Below, one piece after another: positions 1-11,412 of a stretch of 64,000 nucleotides of DNA. The position numbers and the translations under genes are program-made. Each line of letters opens with the position of its first letter. Within the stretch, counting starts at the first letter, position 1. The notes under the pieces are model-generated. The model was not told where the DNA came from and did no database searches. It saw only the letters and a program-made list of their open reading frames with translations. Origin of the DNA: Anaeramoeba flamelloides (Eukaryota > Metamonada > Anaeramoebidae); the NCBI GenBank assembly GCA_027625915.1, contig JANTQA010000060.1, forward strand, positions 4,216,001-4,280,000, written 5' to 3'.

Positions 1-894
1 AAGTAAATATTTTCTTTTTCTTTTTCTTATCCTTTTCCGTATTTCTTGTGGTTAATTTTTATCAAGCCAACATACCCCCCCTCCTAAAACTTAACAAAAA
101 ATAATTTAATACTTTTCCATCAAAAGAGATAAAATCATAAAAAACTCAAAAATTTTGGTTGAAAGAAATAATTTTAAAACTTTTTTTGTTTAAAATTTCA
201 ACATTTAAACAATTCAAAACATATATTTTAATTCATTTACGAAAAAAAAAAGAATTAAAATAACATTTTAAAAATGACACTAAAAAAATAATTAAAAATG
301 ATGTTAATAAATTTCATATATTTGCTGATTTAATACATCAGTTATTGCTTATCTGATACCTTTCCATTAGAAAAAATTTTCAAGATATTGCCATATCTCT
401 TTCGGGATGGGGAAATATGAATCAAACTAAAACTAAACCCAACACCCATTAACTAATAGAATATACTGAATGGTATCCTAAATTCACAGTGTTTAAGGGT
501 CGAGTCATTAAGGTGAAAAATAATTTTATGAAAAAGTAAAATTAAAATTTTTGAAATTTTTATGGGTGCCTAATAACAATCAAAAACTAACCAACATGTG
601 AAGTACAATCAATCTCCAAAAATCAACAATCAAAAAAGAAGACAACTTTAGAAAAAAGCGCCAAAGAGCGAAACTCAATTTTCAATTAGAATGGTTGTGT
701 TAGATAATTTTGAAAACAACTGTGTTGTTTTTCCAAGTGTTGATCTTTGGCACTTTTTGAGATCTAAACCTCAATTCAAAATTTTTAACATCACCGAAAT
801 TCGATTTGTGAAAAAAAAAAAAAATTTATTTAATCAATTCAAGAAGATTTACCAAATTAGAACCATTTTCTAATTGGAAAGCTAACACTTTTTT
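1..894. other. AT-rich stretch without a recognisable gene
   Basis: No protein family is recognisable on either strand. A segment near 690-765 is a diverged copy of 1935-2000; both carry a similar stretch running from 'aattttgaaaa' to 'ctttttgagatct', so this is old repeat. A C run near 75-81 stands out against the AT background. Confidence 0.4.
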
Positions 895-1306
895 ATAAAT
901 TACAATACTCAAAAAACAAAAAATAAATAAATACCAATATTAATAAATCAAGGGTGTGTTAAAAATTTTGGAGAGAGCAAAACAAAAAAATTGATTGGTA
1001 AATTTGTAAAAATTCTATTTGGAATATTGATCGATCAAAGGTTTAGATACTACCAAATTAATTTTATTTGAGTTCTTCTATTTGGAACAACTCAACTTTA
1101 ACATAATATCAATTGTTGAAAAAAATTTTGATCGAACAAAACAAGCTACGAAATTCAAAAAATGAAATGAAAACAAAAACTAAAATATGAAAAAATGATT
1201 TTCATATTTTCCAAAAATCAAAATTTATTTCCAATTTGAATGAAATTGTATTATTGTGATTATTTGGATGGTTTTAGCCGTGTGGAAAATTTTGAATTTT
1301 GGTTTA
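895..1306 (-). repeat. TIR element family A, copy 1
   Basis: This copy is the reverse complement of copy 3 at 10998-11412 over nearly its whole length. The shared landmarks are a 'gtgtgttaaaaattttgg' end, a 'gagagcaaaacaaaaaaa' segment and a central TTGATCGATCAA-like core. Copies 2 and 4 share the core and the start. No ORF is conserved, so it looks like a non-autonomous DNA element. Confidence 0.7.
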
Positions 1307-1399
1307 GAAGATTTTTTTTTTCTTTTTTTTCATTTTTCATTTTATTCATAAGAAATAAAAAATATAACTTGAAGAATATAAACTCCATTTCACCAAAAG

Positions 1400-1640
1400 G
1401 TGCCCAGCTAAAAATGAAAAATTCACTTTTTTTACAAGAATAAACCAAACTAAGATTGTTTAGAAATAAGAGAAATAATAAACATCGGATTAGGGTCGAT
1501 AATTATAAACGAAATATCTGAAAAAACCAAAAATTTTTCAAAAAAAAAAAATCTTAAAAAATTTTTGGGCCCCTTTCTATTGAACGTCTTGTGCAAATTT
1601 TTTCAATTTCTTTAGGAAATTAAAATTTTTGGCAAAAAGA
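1400..1640 (+). repeat. Dispersed repeat family S, copy 1
   Basis: It matches the reverse complement of 38965-39185, including 'aaactaagattgtttagaaa' here against 'aaacaatctaagtttgtttg' there and 'gaacgtcttgtgcaaa' here against 'tttgtacaagacgttc' there. The type of element is unknown. Confidence 0.5.
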
Positions 1641-2844
1641 TTTTTTAATTGTAAGTGTATAGATTTAAAAAGAAAATTCAAAGCCTCACTTTACTTAATG
1701 TTAATTTGGAGTTTCAAACATTTTTTTTTTTTTCAAATTGAATTTTTATAAAAAAAAATAAAAAAGAAGAAAAAAAAGAAAAAAAATTTGCAAAAAAATG
1801 AGAAAAAATTGACCAAATGAGAAAAAATGTTTAGATATAAATATTGAAAATTTTATTTTGAGAAGAATAATGAATTAAAACTCATAGAATATGTTCTATT
1901 TCTTTAATAAAACATGTCACCTTTGACTGAAAAAGAGTTTATAATTTTGAAAATAAATGTGTTAGTTTTGAAGTGTCTCTCTTTACCGCTTTTTGAGATC
2001 TCGTGGATTTTTTTTTTTCATTTTTTTCATTTCTCAAATGAGTTATTTTAATCTCCAGAATGTTACACAATCCTTACTTTGTCAAATATCGAGAGATCCA
2101 AAATAACCACAAATTTGATAAAATTGAATTAAAATGATTGCGAACTTCAAGAAAGCAATTTGTTTTAAATTGAAGAAATTTAATCCTTTGGAAATTTAAA
2201 AAAAGAAACTAGTAATTTTTTTGTTTTTAAATTTTGATTTTTTGGAATTGAGAATCCTCTTAAACTTTTTTTTATAAATTTAAATTTTTTTGGAGTGATT
2301 ATCCTTTTGAAACTTTTTTTTGTAAATTGAATTTTTTGTCAATGAGATCCTAAGAAATTTTTTTTTTCTGGTTATTGAAAACTTTCAATCAAAAGAAGGG
2401 CTATTTCACAATACCCTTTTTAGGTTTCAAGTCACTCCTTTAGTATGGAGCAAATCCACGGTAAATGACCCGAGCCTTAATAGGTGGTGAGTACAAGAGT
2501 TTTTTGATCATGCAATTATTTTGGAAAAGAGTATTAAATTTCGCAAAATTATTTTCTATGATTTATTGTTTTTTCGTTTTTGGAATTATTTATTTCAAGT
2601 TGGGTTTTTCCTAAATAAAAGATTTTATTTTTTAAAAAGGCATTTTTAAAATTTCAAAAAAAGTCTATTTTTGGATGTATTGTTAAGGATTACATATTCG
2701 AAAGAAAACACTTTATTTTTTAAAGAGAGAGTTTTGAAGTGACTAAATGTGTGACTCCTAATTCAAAGAGTAGTCAAAAGAACCTTTTAATTACAGTCAT
2801 TAGAAGTATTTGAAACTCAATTTAGTTTTCTGGAAAGAAAATGA
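1641..2844. other. Repeat-like AT-rich stretch without a gene
   Basis: Frames on both strands are short and low in complexity. A relatively GC-rich patch at 2395-2490 (around 'gacccgagccttaatagg') is unusual here, but it matches nothing else I noticed in the window. Confidence 0.35.
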
Positions 2845-3540
2845 AAGAAAGTAAAAAAATAATAAAAAAAAGTAAAAACTACATTGAAAAGTTTAATTTT
2901 GCACCCCAAATTGTTGAACGTGTTGATGGTTGTTTCCTTTTATGTTGAATTTGTTTGGATCATCACTATAATTTATTTTAATAAAGAGTTCTAAATATTT
3001 GAGCAACTATATGATCAAATGAAATAGTTTATTTTATTAAGTTTTAATTTAGAACTTAAAGATATGGTTTATCTATAAAGTTCCTAGTTTTTTAAGAATA
3101 AGAATTGGTTTTCGAAATTTTCACTTGAGTTGCATTGCTTTTTTTATTTTTTTTTATGTTTCCTAATTCATGTTTTCGCAAAATCCCAGTACAAGGCACC
3201 AACTCGACAGCAAAATCCTATTAGAAGATATCTACTCGACAGATTGTACGGAAAGTTCGATTTGGTTCTCTTCAGTTTGCTTTTCAAATTGTATCAGTTG
3301 TATTCATTTCTCTTCAGTTTCTTAATTCCAGTTCAATTTGTTCAAGATCTGATCATATCAAGTTAGTTTAAGATCTAATCATCAACAAGTCTATCAATTC
3401 TTATAATGATTTTTTCAAAATTTTACCTTCCCCCAACCAAACCCCTAAAAAAAACAAAAAGAGGAGGAACTCCAACAACTCAAAAAGGAAAATTTGGAAA
3501 AGGTAAAAAGTATAAAAAATTAAAAAAGTCAAGGATCAAC
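2845..3540 (+). repeat. Composite element family F, copy 1 (body only)
   Basis: It shares long stretches with 19261-20050, and with 13785-14335 and 46245-47640 in reverse. Landmarks in order are 'aatgaaatagttta', 'aagaataagaattggttttc', a T-rich tract, 'ttcgcaaaatcccagtacaa', 'gtacggaaagttcgat', 'gttcaagatctgatca', and an end with 'aacccctaaaaaaa' and 'ggaaaatttggaaaa'. Frames inside differ between copies, so I do not treat it as coding. The hairpin array that accompanies copies 2 and 4 is not seen here. Confidence 0.75.
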
Positions 3541-3961
3541 CTTTAAATGTGGTGTAGAGCCTAGAGTGTGAAGGAAAGCACTTTATTTTGAAAAAAAAAA
3601 CCACACTTTATTAAGACAGAAAACTTTAAAAAAGTTTTAATTCTGACTATATCCCATAAAAAAAAAATTACACTTTTTTAAAATGGATGTATAAGTATTC
3701 CACTTAATTTAATATTACCCATCTACAAATAAAATGACTGAAAAAGAGATTATTTTCAAAATAAAAAAAAAAATACAAAACTTTTTTGGAAATATCTTAT
3801 ATTTCGTTGTTAATTTAATCTTAAATTAGTTTTCTCAAGTCTAATCAAGTATTATGGGGAAAGATTTTACATTTAAAATATTTTATAATATCTTAACAAT
3901 ACAATGACCAATATAATGATTGCTAGTCTATTCTTTCATCTTCCTTTTCTTTTTCTCTTAG

Positions 3962-4150
3962 CTAATAGTTGAAAAGAAGGATCAACTCGATTTATAACAG
4001 GATTTTTAGAGTTGATCACTAATATATCATCCACATTTCTCTACTTTTTTCAACATTATTTATCCTATGAAGGTAATCCTATTATTAAAAAAACATCAAT
4101 CTATTTTATTGTTCAACATCACTTTTTTTTTTTAATTGATAATTATTTGA
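3962..4150 (+). CDS. Possible decayed RhoGAP-like exon upstream of the RasGEF gene
   Basis: A pyrimidine-rich tract ending in ctcttag lies just before 3962. The frame from about 3978 to 4150 reads FLELITNISSTFLYFFQHYL and then YEGNPIIKKTSIYFIVQHHF. This loosely resembles the RhoGAP helix plus the 'NKMT..NLAIVF.P' segment. A donor at 4073 (GTAATC, phase 1) would join in phase to the exon at 5418, whose first residues resemble the last RhoGAP helix. The likeness is weak and AT-rich sequence easily mimics such helices, so this may be a remnant or chance. Confidence 0.25.
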
Positions 4151-4745
4151 TTTACCTATTCATTTGGGGGCTTGAAATTAATAAACAAATAAAAAAAAAT
4201 GATCCTAAAAAGCATTTTTTCTGAAAAAAAAAAAATAATAATTTCATTCTTTTAGTGATATTGTGAATTCAGCTCTTTTATACATATCACGATTTATTGG
4301 TTATTTGTGATAAGATTGGAGTTATTACAATACTAACTAAATAGCGTTGAATTAATATTATTACAATTTTTTATAATACAGAATTGATTTTTGATTAATT
4401 TATTTTTCAGGGAAGAATAACTTCCTATTTCTCTCAAGTGGAGAAATAAACAATAATTTTGAAATAAAAAAAAAAGTTCTAGACACAAAAAAAAAAAAAT
4501 AAAAATCGAGACTCAAAAATTAGAATAGGAGAAAATTTTTCAAAATAGTAAAATGTATTTACTTCCTTAAATGAAAAGAAAAGATTTTCAGAACCTTGCA
4601 AACTAATTGAAACAACAATCAATTTTTTTTACGTTTTTCGATTCTTTTTAACTTAAGAATCGAAATAATATATTTTTTAGAATACTGTCAAATACTTTAT
4701 TCAATTATTTGATAAAAATAAAGAATTATTCTTTTCTAAACTAGA

Positions 4746-5262
4746 TTCCAAAAATTTGGACACAGTTTAAACAGTTGAAAGAACATCATTCCTGTACTTT
4801 AAATTCAAATTGGTAGGAATTTTGATTTTACAAATAATTTCATTTTTTATCTTTTTTGTTTTGTTTTCATTTCCTTTTTTTTTTACAGTTACGTAATCTG
4901 TTTCGTTAGATCTGAAATTTTTTTTCAATGATTGATAGAAGGTTAGTGTTGAGTTTGTTAAATTGGAAAATCAAATACAATTGGTAGATCGTATCTTATC
5001 ATTTGATCGATCAACAATTGTTGGTGAAATTTCAACAAATTTACCAATACATTTTTTGTTCTGCTCGTTTCATTATTTTGGACACACCTGTTTTTATTTT
5101 TGAGTTTTAAATTTTTTTCTTTTATTTTGATGAAAATGATTACTTTTAAAAACATTAATAACTTGTAACTTAAATGTGTTTTTATATTAGGTTTGGAAAA
5201 ATACAATAAATTGGGTTTTATTTGGCCTATTTTTGATTTTGGGTGTGTCCAAATTTTTGGAA
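4746..5262 (+). repeat. TIR element family A, copy 2 (about 517 bp)
   Basis: It begins with TTCCAAAAATTTGGACACA and ends with the reverse complement of the same motif (GTGTCCAAATTTTTGGAA). The interior shares 'ttacgtaatctgtttcgtta' and an ATTTGATCGATCAACAATTG core with copy 4. It carries no conserved ORF and looks like a non-autonomous element. It lies just upstream of the 5418-5756 RasGEF exon, probably in a further intron. Confidence 0.85.
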
Positions 5263-5417
5263 CAGGGCTTATAAGAGTATTAAAAAATCAATGAATTTTG
5301 TTAATTTAGTATCTTTTTTTAAAAAAATCAATTCATAAAAATTAATTTATTTCTTGTATTATCATTTATTTCTAAACAAAAAAAATCTAAAAAAACTAAA
5401 TTTATAATAAACCAAAG

Positions 5418-5756
5418 TTCCTGAAACATTATTTAAAAATGAAAATAAAATTGAAAGTGATTTATATTCCATAGTTCGATTAGTATTAAAAACAAATGAT
5501 ATATTGTTTAGAACTTCTTTTAGAAGGGAATCAGATAAGGATATTGACGAAGAACAAGAGGAAATTGAAACTTTAAGATTGGATAGTAAAGATGTTTCGA
5601 TATGGGACGAACCGCCAGATAATAAGGATAATATCGTTTTTGATGAAAAAGAAAAAAAAAAGCTAGGTTTAAATTTTTCAAGAAATATTTTAGAAACTGT
5701 TATTTCTGCAAATATCAATAAATTAATTGAAATATTGACTTGGTGGCAAGCATCTG
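5418..5756 (+). CDS. RasGEF gene, upstream exon (start of RasGEF_N)
   Basis: This exon gives about 112 codons of open frame. It begins V-PETLFKNENKIESDL, continues through an acidic linker rich in Asp and Glu, and ends ISANINKLIEILTWWQAS, which fits the first helix of a RasGEF_N domain ('..AGTLEKLIERLT'). The exon ends at a consensus donor GTAAGT (5757) in phase 1, with G as the last base. The next exon at 9739 starts with AT, giving GAT (Asp) and the continuous text QASDSEYIRVFLTTHRSF, which is textbook RasGEF_N. The 5' boundary rests on an AG at 5416-5417; the frame is closed by TAA at 5408, so earlier exons must exist. The first part may be the end of a RhoGAP domain. Confidence 0.75.
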
Positions 5757-6719
5757 GTAAGTTTTTTTTATTTATATATTTTTTTTGATTCATTTTTTAT
5801 ATTTATTCTACTTTTAGTACATAATTTTGTGAAAATAATCGATCATTTTACAAATGAAAAGAATAAAATCCAAGTAAAAATAGTTTTGATATTTATTATT
5901 AGACTTGAAAAATAAGAGAAAAGTTAAAAAGCTCAAAAAAAATTATCGTCATTACTTTCAAAAATAGTGAATTATAGAATTAATTTCACAATGTTATAGT
6001 TGTACCTCGAAAAATACCACTATTCTAAGAACATTTTCATAAAAAAAATTAAACAAAAAATGATGATTAAAAATTTAAGACAAACCCTCTTATATTTAAG
6101 AGTTGCAATATATTCCCGACTAAAAAAAGGGAAATTGCTCATTTTTAGTATACCAATAAAGTAAATTACCCGAAATTTGTTAAATTATTTTCTCTTCAAT
6201 TTCAAATCTATTTATTATTTAAATTACAACAGAAAGGGAAAATTGGTTAATTTAATTATTTTATTAATGTGGGAGGAGCATTTGACAACTTTTGAGTAAT
6301 TCAGTTTATTCAAAATTGAATTATTCAAATTATTTTTAAAAATAAATACATTAGTATTTTAATAAAAAGATGAGAGTATGTCAGATATCCCAGTATATAA
6401 TATATTTATCAACCAATTTTAAAATGGAAATCAAAAAAATGAAAAAATTGATCTTGAAAAAATAAAAAAATCATTAAGGGATCAGTCCTCAACGACAACA
6501 AGGCAAAATTTTTCTCAATTTGGTTTTAAAAAAAAAATTAAATACTAGAAATTTGCTGTTCTAAATTTACTATTTGAGCTTAAAAAACTTTTAAAAATAA
6601 AGAATTTTTTATTTTCACAATTGATATTAAAAAATGCCATGACACAATTATCCATATACTAGTTCACTATACTCTCAATAAATATTGGTCAAAAATGAAA
6701 AAATCAAAATTTGAATTAC

Positions 6720-7555
6720 AAAAATATTATAAAAAAGAAGGGATAGGAGTTTATTAAGGGAATTTGCTTTCTTCTTTAATGTTTGGATTTATCAGTCACT
6801 TTTTAATTGAAAAAATAAAAGATTTAGTTCATCATATTCAAATGTTTGCAGATGACTTATTTTTAATAATGGAAGGTCCTATTGCATAAATTGGCAAAAA
6901 GTTAATATTAATTTATCAAATTATTCAAAGAATTTGGAATGAATCCAAATATTGATAAAACTTTAAAATCAAATCAATTATCGGAAATAAAGTATTTAGG
7001 TATTTGGCTTGAAAAAGAGAAACATTTACAAAAAAAAAAAATCTAAAAAAGTCAAAAACAATTTTAAAAAAATCCAAATCATTTTTAACCAAAAAAAAAT
7101 CAGTTAATGGAGTAAAATTACAAAAGTTGAAATCGATATATATTAGCCAACTATTTTATGGAATAGTAATTTTCAATCTAACAACAAAAAGATTTCAACA
7201 TGATTAGATGTTTGGATAAATAAAAAAGTAACAAAATTTTTGAAAATTAATCCACAACCTCCAAGAATAAATCATTAAAACTGAAGTTAAAATAGACCAA
7301 GTAAGAATTTCGATATATAAAAGAAGATTCAAATTCAAAAAGAAATTAGAAATTATTGATTTTAAATACATATCAAAAAATTTAAAATTTTCAAAAAAAG
7401 ACAACCAAAATATTAATAGGAAATAGAAAATTTAAAATCGCAAAATGCGATACTTAATCAATTTAGAGAAAATTTAATAATAAATAGTTCTGAGAGGAAA
7501 GTACAGGAATATTTAAAAATTATTAGGTATTATAATAACAATATAAATAAACATT
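6720..7555 (+). mobile_element. Decayed LINE reverse transcriptase fragment
   Basis: The frame reads GVYQGNLLSSLMFGFI, then HHIQMFADDLFLIMEG, then after breaks GMNPNIDKT, IKYLGIWLEKEK and LQKLKSIYISQLFYGIVI. These match motifs of non-LTR reverse transcriptases: GxxQGxPLSP, the F/YADD active site, the KT..LG segment and the post-RT tail. Several stops and frameshifts make it inactive. It lies in sense orientation in the RasGEF intron. A sister copy is at 38080-38560. Confidence 0.85.
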
Positions 7556-7560
7556 CGTGT

Positions 7561-7897
7561 CATCAAGTGCCTGTTTTTTTGAGATTTTCTATTTTATTCT
7601 GTTAAGTGTTCTAGGTTTTTTTGAGTTTTCTTTTTTATTTGTGAAGTGTTCTAGGTTTTTTTTACTTTAGAAATAAACAGAAAATTTATTAAAATTTTCG
7701 GTTTATTTCTAAAGTAAAAAAAACCTAACGAAAATCTATTGATTTTACAAATAAACAGAAAACTCAAGAAAAGCTAAGGGTGGTTTTCCAGAATTTAAAA
7801 GAATAGAGAAAAATCCAGGATTTTACTCAATTATTTTAAATTAAAAAAAAACCTAAGGGCTGTAAGAGGAAATTAATTTCCTCACTTCAAAATAAAA
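7561..7897 (+). repeat. Modular hairpin array family H, copy 1
   Basis: It is built of consecutive inverted-repeat modules: a 'gaaataaacagaaaattta' stem, a 'tttccagaatttaaaagaat' stem and 'gtgttctaggttttttt' spacers. It ends in a small palindrome 'gaggaaattaatttcctc'. The same modules occur at 18841, 28611, 39395, 47700, 55240 and 58545. It has no coding capacity and would fold extensively as RNA. Confidence 0.8.
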
Positions 7898-7907
7898 AAA
7901 AAAAAAA

Positions 7908-9025
7908 AACAAGGCAAAATTTTAAAATATGTTATTGGTGGTATTCTCTACTTACAAATTTTGTATATGCCTAGTGTCAAAAAATTCTAGATCGACTAAA
8001 AAAGCCAAAAAGATTATTTTTTTTGAGATCAATTTTTTTTTTCCATTTTTTCCGAAAAAGAAAACTATTTAAATTCATTTTATTTCTCACATTAGAAAAA
8101 TTTTTTACCTGTTTATTGCCATTTCCATCATTATTATTCAATAACAAGTCTTTGTTACCAGGAATATTAATAAAAAGATTTTTTTTCAATTTTCAGATAA
8201 AACTTTTGGTTAGCCAAAAAATTCTGATTTATTCAACCAATTGAAAAATAATTGTATTTTTTTAAGAAGGATAGTTATAATCATTAAATTTTTAAAGTCA
8301 CTTAAAAATTTAACTCAGAAATTTTGATTTTGTTCAAAGATCAAAGTCGGTTTTTCAAAATAAAATTTTCTTGAAGATATTTGGGAATTAGAGTAATTTT
8401 ATCCTATAAAGCCAAAATCAATTTTTTTTCTGACAAAAATGATTTAAATTTTTATAAGGATTCTTGTGAATAAAATCAAACGATTTGTTATAAAAAATTT
8501 TTCAAATTTGAAAATTATTTTACAATTTGTTTTCAATTTTTTGAAAATCAGAAAACAACTATTTTAAATCCTTAAAGAACAAACAATTTTTGCTGAATAG
8601 ATCTCAATTTAATTGAGAAACTTTTGTTAAACTTCTATCAAATATTCATTTATTTAATCAACTATACTTCAATTAGTTTTATTGGCTAAGATTAAAATTG
8701 AAATATCAATCATTAAAAATAATAACCAAATAAAAAATTTTGTATCTAAAACAATACTTTCCAACCTATAAAATTAAAAATATGTTTTACTCGTTTTCAA
8801 GAATTAACTTAATTGTTAATAAAAATAATTGGTTACTTTTTTTCGTTTTATATTGGAAACAAGTGAATTTTGGATTTCAAAAAAGAGACTCAAATTAATA
8901 AATTGTTTAGATAGGTTTAACTCATCCATTTCATCAGTCGAAACACAAAATTACAAAAAAAATTTTTTTCAAGATCATGACAAGATTTCATTTTATTTTT
9001 TTTTAAAAATACTACTACCTTAATT
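7908..9025 (+). repeat. Dispersed 1.1 kb repeat family R, copy 1
   Basis: It is the inverted counterpart of 50363-51622, and similarity is maintained from end to end. Both copies start with the same readable peptide (KILKYVIG..LYLQILY.PSVKKF) closed by a stop at the same codon (TAG here, TGA in the other). Downstream frames are not preserved between copies. I see no terminal inverted repeats, and the class is unknown. Confidence 0.75.
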
Positions 9026-9050
9026 TCAATCTTTTTGATCTTACCATTGT

Positions 9051-9446
9051 GGAAAAAAAGTTTAACACAGTTTTTCATTGGGAACATTAATAGAACCTGA
9101 AAATGAAAAGTAAAAACAATAAAAAGAAGAAATCAATTAACTTCAAATAATAATCCATTATATTATTTTCAATCAATCCAACAAATACAATTAAAATCTA
9201 CTTTCATATCGAAATTGATGGTTTGGTTTTGGAGATCCGCAAAAATAGTCAATTTTTTCAACAAATTTTTAATAATTGATCAATCAAAGAAAAACCCAAA
9301 CCAAAAGATAGTATTAAAAAAACTGTTATTGTATTAAATACTTCATTTTGTCTTCATTTCGTCTTTATTTATTCTTTTATTAATTGAGCTTGCTTTTCAA
9401 GTTCTAGTAATGTTCCCAATTAAAAACTGTGTTTCACTTTTTTTCC
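9051..9446 (+). repeat. TIR element family B, copy 1 (about 396 bp)
   Basis: Inverted ends of about 30 bp (GGAAAAAAAGTTTAACACAG against the reverse of 'ctgtgtttcactttttttcc'), extended outward by CCATTG/CAATGG. The interior shares 'aataataatccattatatta' and 'aaaaatagtcaattttttc' with copies at 35973 and 61540. It is non-autonomous with no ORF, and lies in the RasGEF intron. Confidence 0.88.
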
Positions 9447-9738
9447 TCAATGGTTATGTATAATATTTGATATGATTCTTTCTTCTTTACTTAGTTTTAT
9501 TTATAATTCTGAATGGAAAAACAAAAAAATTGTGATAATTTGTATATTGGTGAAAAAATAATTTATTAATTAATTTATCAATTTATTAGTAAAATTCTTA
9601 TATTGATAATTATCCCTAATCTCTTTTTTTTTCATCTTATTTTTTTAAAATTCATTTTTTAACTAAATTTATTAACACACATACATATATATTATTATTA
9701 TTATTATTTTAACAATCAACAAACAAAATTAAAAATAG

Positions 9739-10880
9739 ATTCTGAATATATTCGAGTATTTTTAACAACCCATAGATCTTTTATGACTTCGGAATATTTG
9801 TTATTAAAACTCTTCCAAAGATATCAGGTACCAGCAACCAGGGAAGGGACAAAACAAGCCGAATGGGACAAAAGGAAAAAATTGATCCAATTAAGGGTCT
9901 TTTCTGTACTTCGTACATGGATTTTAGAATATTTTGAACAATTTACACCAACAATGATCCGAATGATTGAAAATTTCAGTGCGCAAGTAATGGCGCGATC
10001 ACATCCATCACACCCCAAGCAGTTACAAAAATTGATTCAAAAAAAAAAACAAAAAACCCGTCAAAAAGATAAACATAAAATTCAATTTTCAGAACCACCA
10101 CCAAAGCCAAGAGTACCAAAAAACATTTTTTCGAAAAATCTCCAATTATCACAAATTGATGAATTAGAGTTTGCAAGGCAATTGACATTATATATTCATA
10201 AATTATTTTTAAAAGTCGATTCTACAGAACTTCTTGCAGCAGCTATTTCAAGACAATTTTCAGTTGAGCATTCACCACACTTATTGAAACTGAAAAACAT
10301 ATTTAATCAACAATTAGGCTACTTTGTGTGGGAGATATTAAAACACGAAAAGCCGAGAGATCGAGTAAAAGAAATCACGAGGGTCATTAAAATTGGTGAG
10401 TATTTATATAACTTCCATAATTTGGAAAGCCTTTTTGCCGTGGTTGCTGCCCTTAAACACAAATCTATTCAAAGTTTGGATGCCAACATGAGCGAAGTTC
10501 CCAAGAATAGTTTGAAACTTTTTAACCTATTTAAAAAAATTACAAACCCAGATTCCAATTACGCATCAAGCAGAAGATTTTTACAAAAATATACAAGTGG
10601 ATCAATACCCTATCATGGCATGTATGTTTCCTTAATGAGAGAATTTCATAAAGGATCACAAGATGACATTGAAGGAAGAATTAATTTAACAAAAAGAAGA
10701 TTACTTTTTAATGTTATTGAAGACGTCAAATCTTATCATTCGAGAAAATATAATTTTCAAAAAGTTAAACAAATTCAAGTGCTTTTTGATAAATTGGAAG
10801 AACCTAAAAATAAACAAGAGTTGTTAATAAGAAGTAATTATTTACAAAATGGCTCTGAGAAAAAATCTCATCAAAATTAA
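9739..10880 (+). CDS. RasGEF gene, 3' exon: RasGEF_N plus CDC25 catalytic domain
   Basis: Guanine-nucleotide exchange factor for a Ras-family GTPase, acting at membranes to load GTP. After the junction Asp the exon reads SEYIRVFLTTHRSFMTSEYL, the core of RasGEF_N, followed by a basic Lys/Gln linker. The CDC25 domain follows, with FARQLTLYIHKLFLKVDSTE, SPHLLKLKNIFNQQLGYFV, RDRVKEITRVIKIGEYL, FHNLESLFAVVAALKHKSIQ, IPYHGMYVSLMREF and INLTKRRLLFNVI in the family order. The catalytic domain looks complete and ends about 30 residues before TAA at 10878-10880. The ATG at 9783 is internal: the same frame is open upstream to the splice acceptor AAATAG at 9738, and the residues between are conserved RasGEF_N. 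RasGEF activity is predicted with high confidence; the target GTPase is unknown. Confidence 0.93.
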
Positions 10881-10997
10881 TAATAATAATAATAATAATT
10901 TCCTTTTATTTTTCTTTTAAGATATTTTATCAAGGATTTAATAATTAAAATTTATTAGAGAATATATATATATATATATAGATATATATATATACAA
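10881..10997. repeat. AAT and TA microsatellites after the RasGEF stop
   Basis: An (AAT)n tract follows the stop codon at once, and a (TA)n tract with one interruption lies at about 10965-10994. This is probably the 3' untranslated region running into a family A element. Confidence 0.6.
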
Positions 10998-11412
10998 ACT
11001 AAAATTCAAAATTTTTCCACACAGTTAAAGCAGTCCAAAGAATTACAATAATACAATTTCCTGAAAATTGGAAATAATTTTGGATTTGAATCTAAAATAT
11101 GAACATCATTTTTTCATCAGAAAGTTTTTTTTTTTCTTTTATTTTTTGAATTACGTAACTTGTTTTGTTTGATCAAATTTTTTTCAGCGATTGATATTAT
11201 GTTAAAGCGGAGTACTTCAAAATAGAAGAACTCAAATAAAATTAGTTGATGTTATCTAACCATTTGATCGATCAATAATCCTAATAGAATTACAACAAAT
11301 TTACGAATGTATTTTTTTGTTTTGCTCTCTCCAAAATTTTTAACACACCATGATTTATTTGTATTGAGAATTATTTATTATTTTTGTTTAGTGAGTATTG
11401 TAACTTTGTATT
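10998..11412 (+). repeat. TIR element family A, copy 3
   Basis: It is near-collinear with the reverse complement of copy 1. It starts 'aaactaaaattcaaaa', has 'ccatttgatcgatcaat' in the middle, then 'gctctctccaaaattttta'. Its 3' part differs from copies 2 and 4, so family A has at least two subtypes. Confidence 0.7.

Larger units (their letters stand above)
5757..9738 (+). other. Intron of the RasGEF gene (3,982 bp, transposon-filled)
   Basis: Donor GTAAGT and acceptor AAATAG, phase 1. It contains a LINE remnant (6720-7555), a hairpin array (7561-7897), the R repeat (7908-9025) and a family B element (9051-9446), packed almost end to end. About 1 kb at 5800-6720 and 290 bp before the acceptor show no recognisable element. 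Confidence 0.7.
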
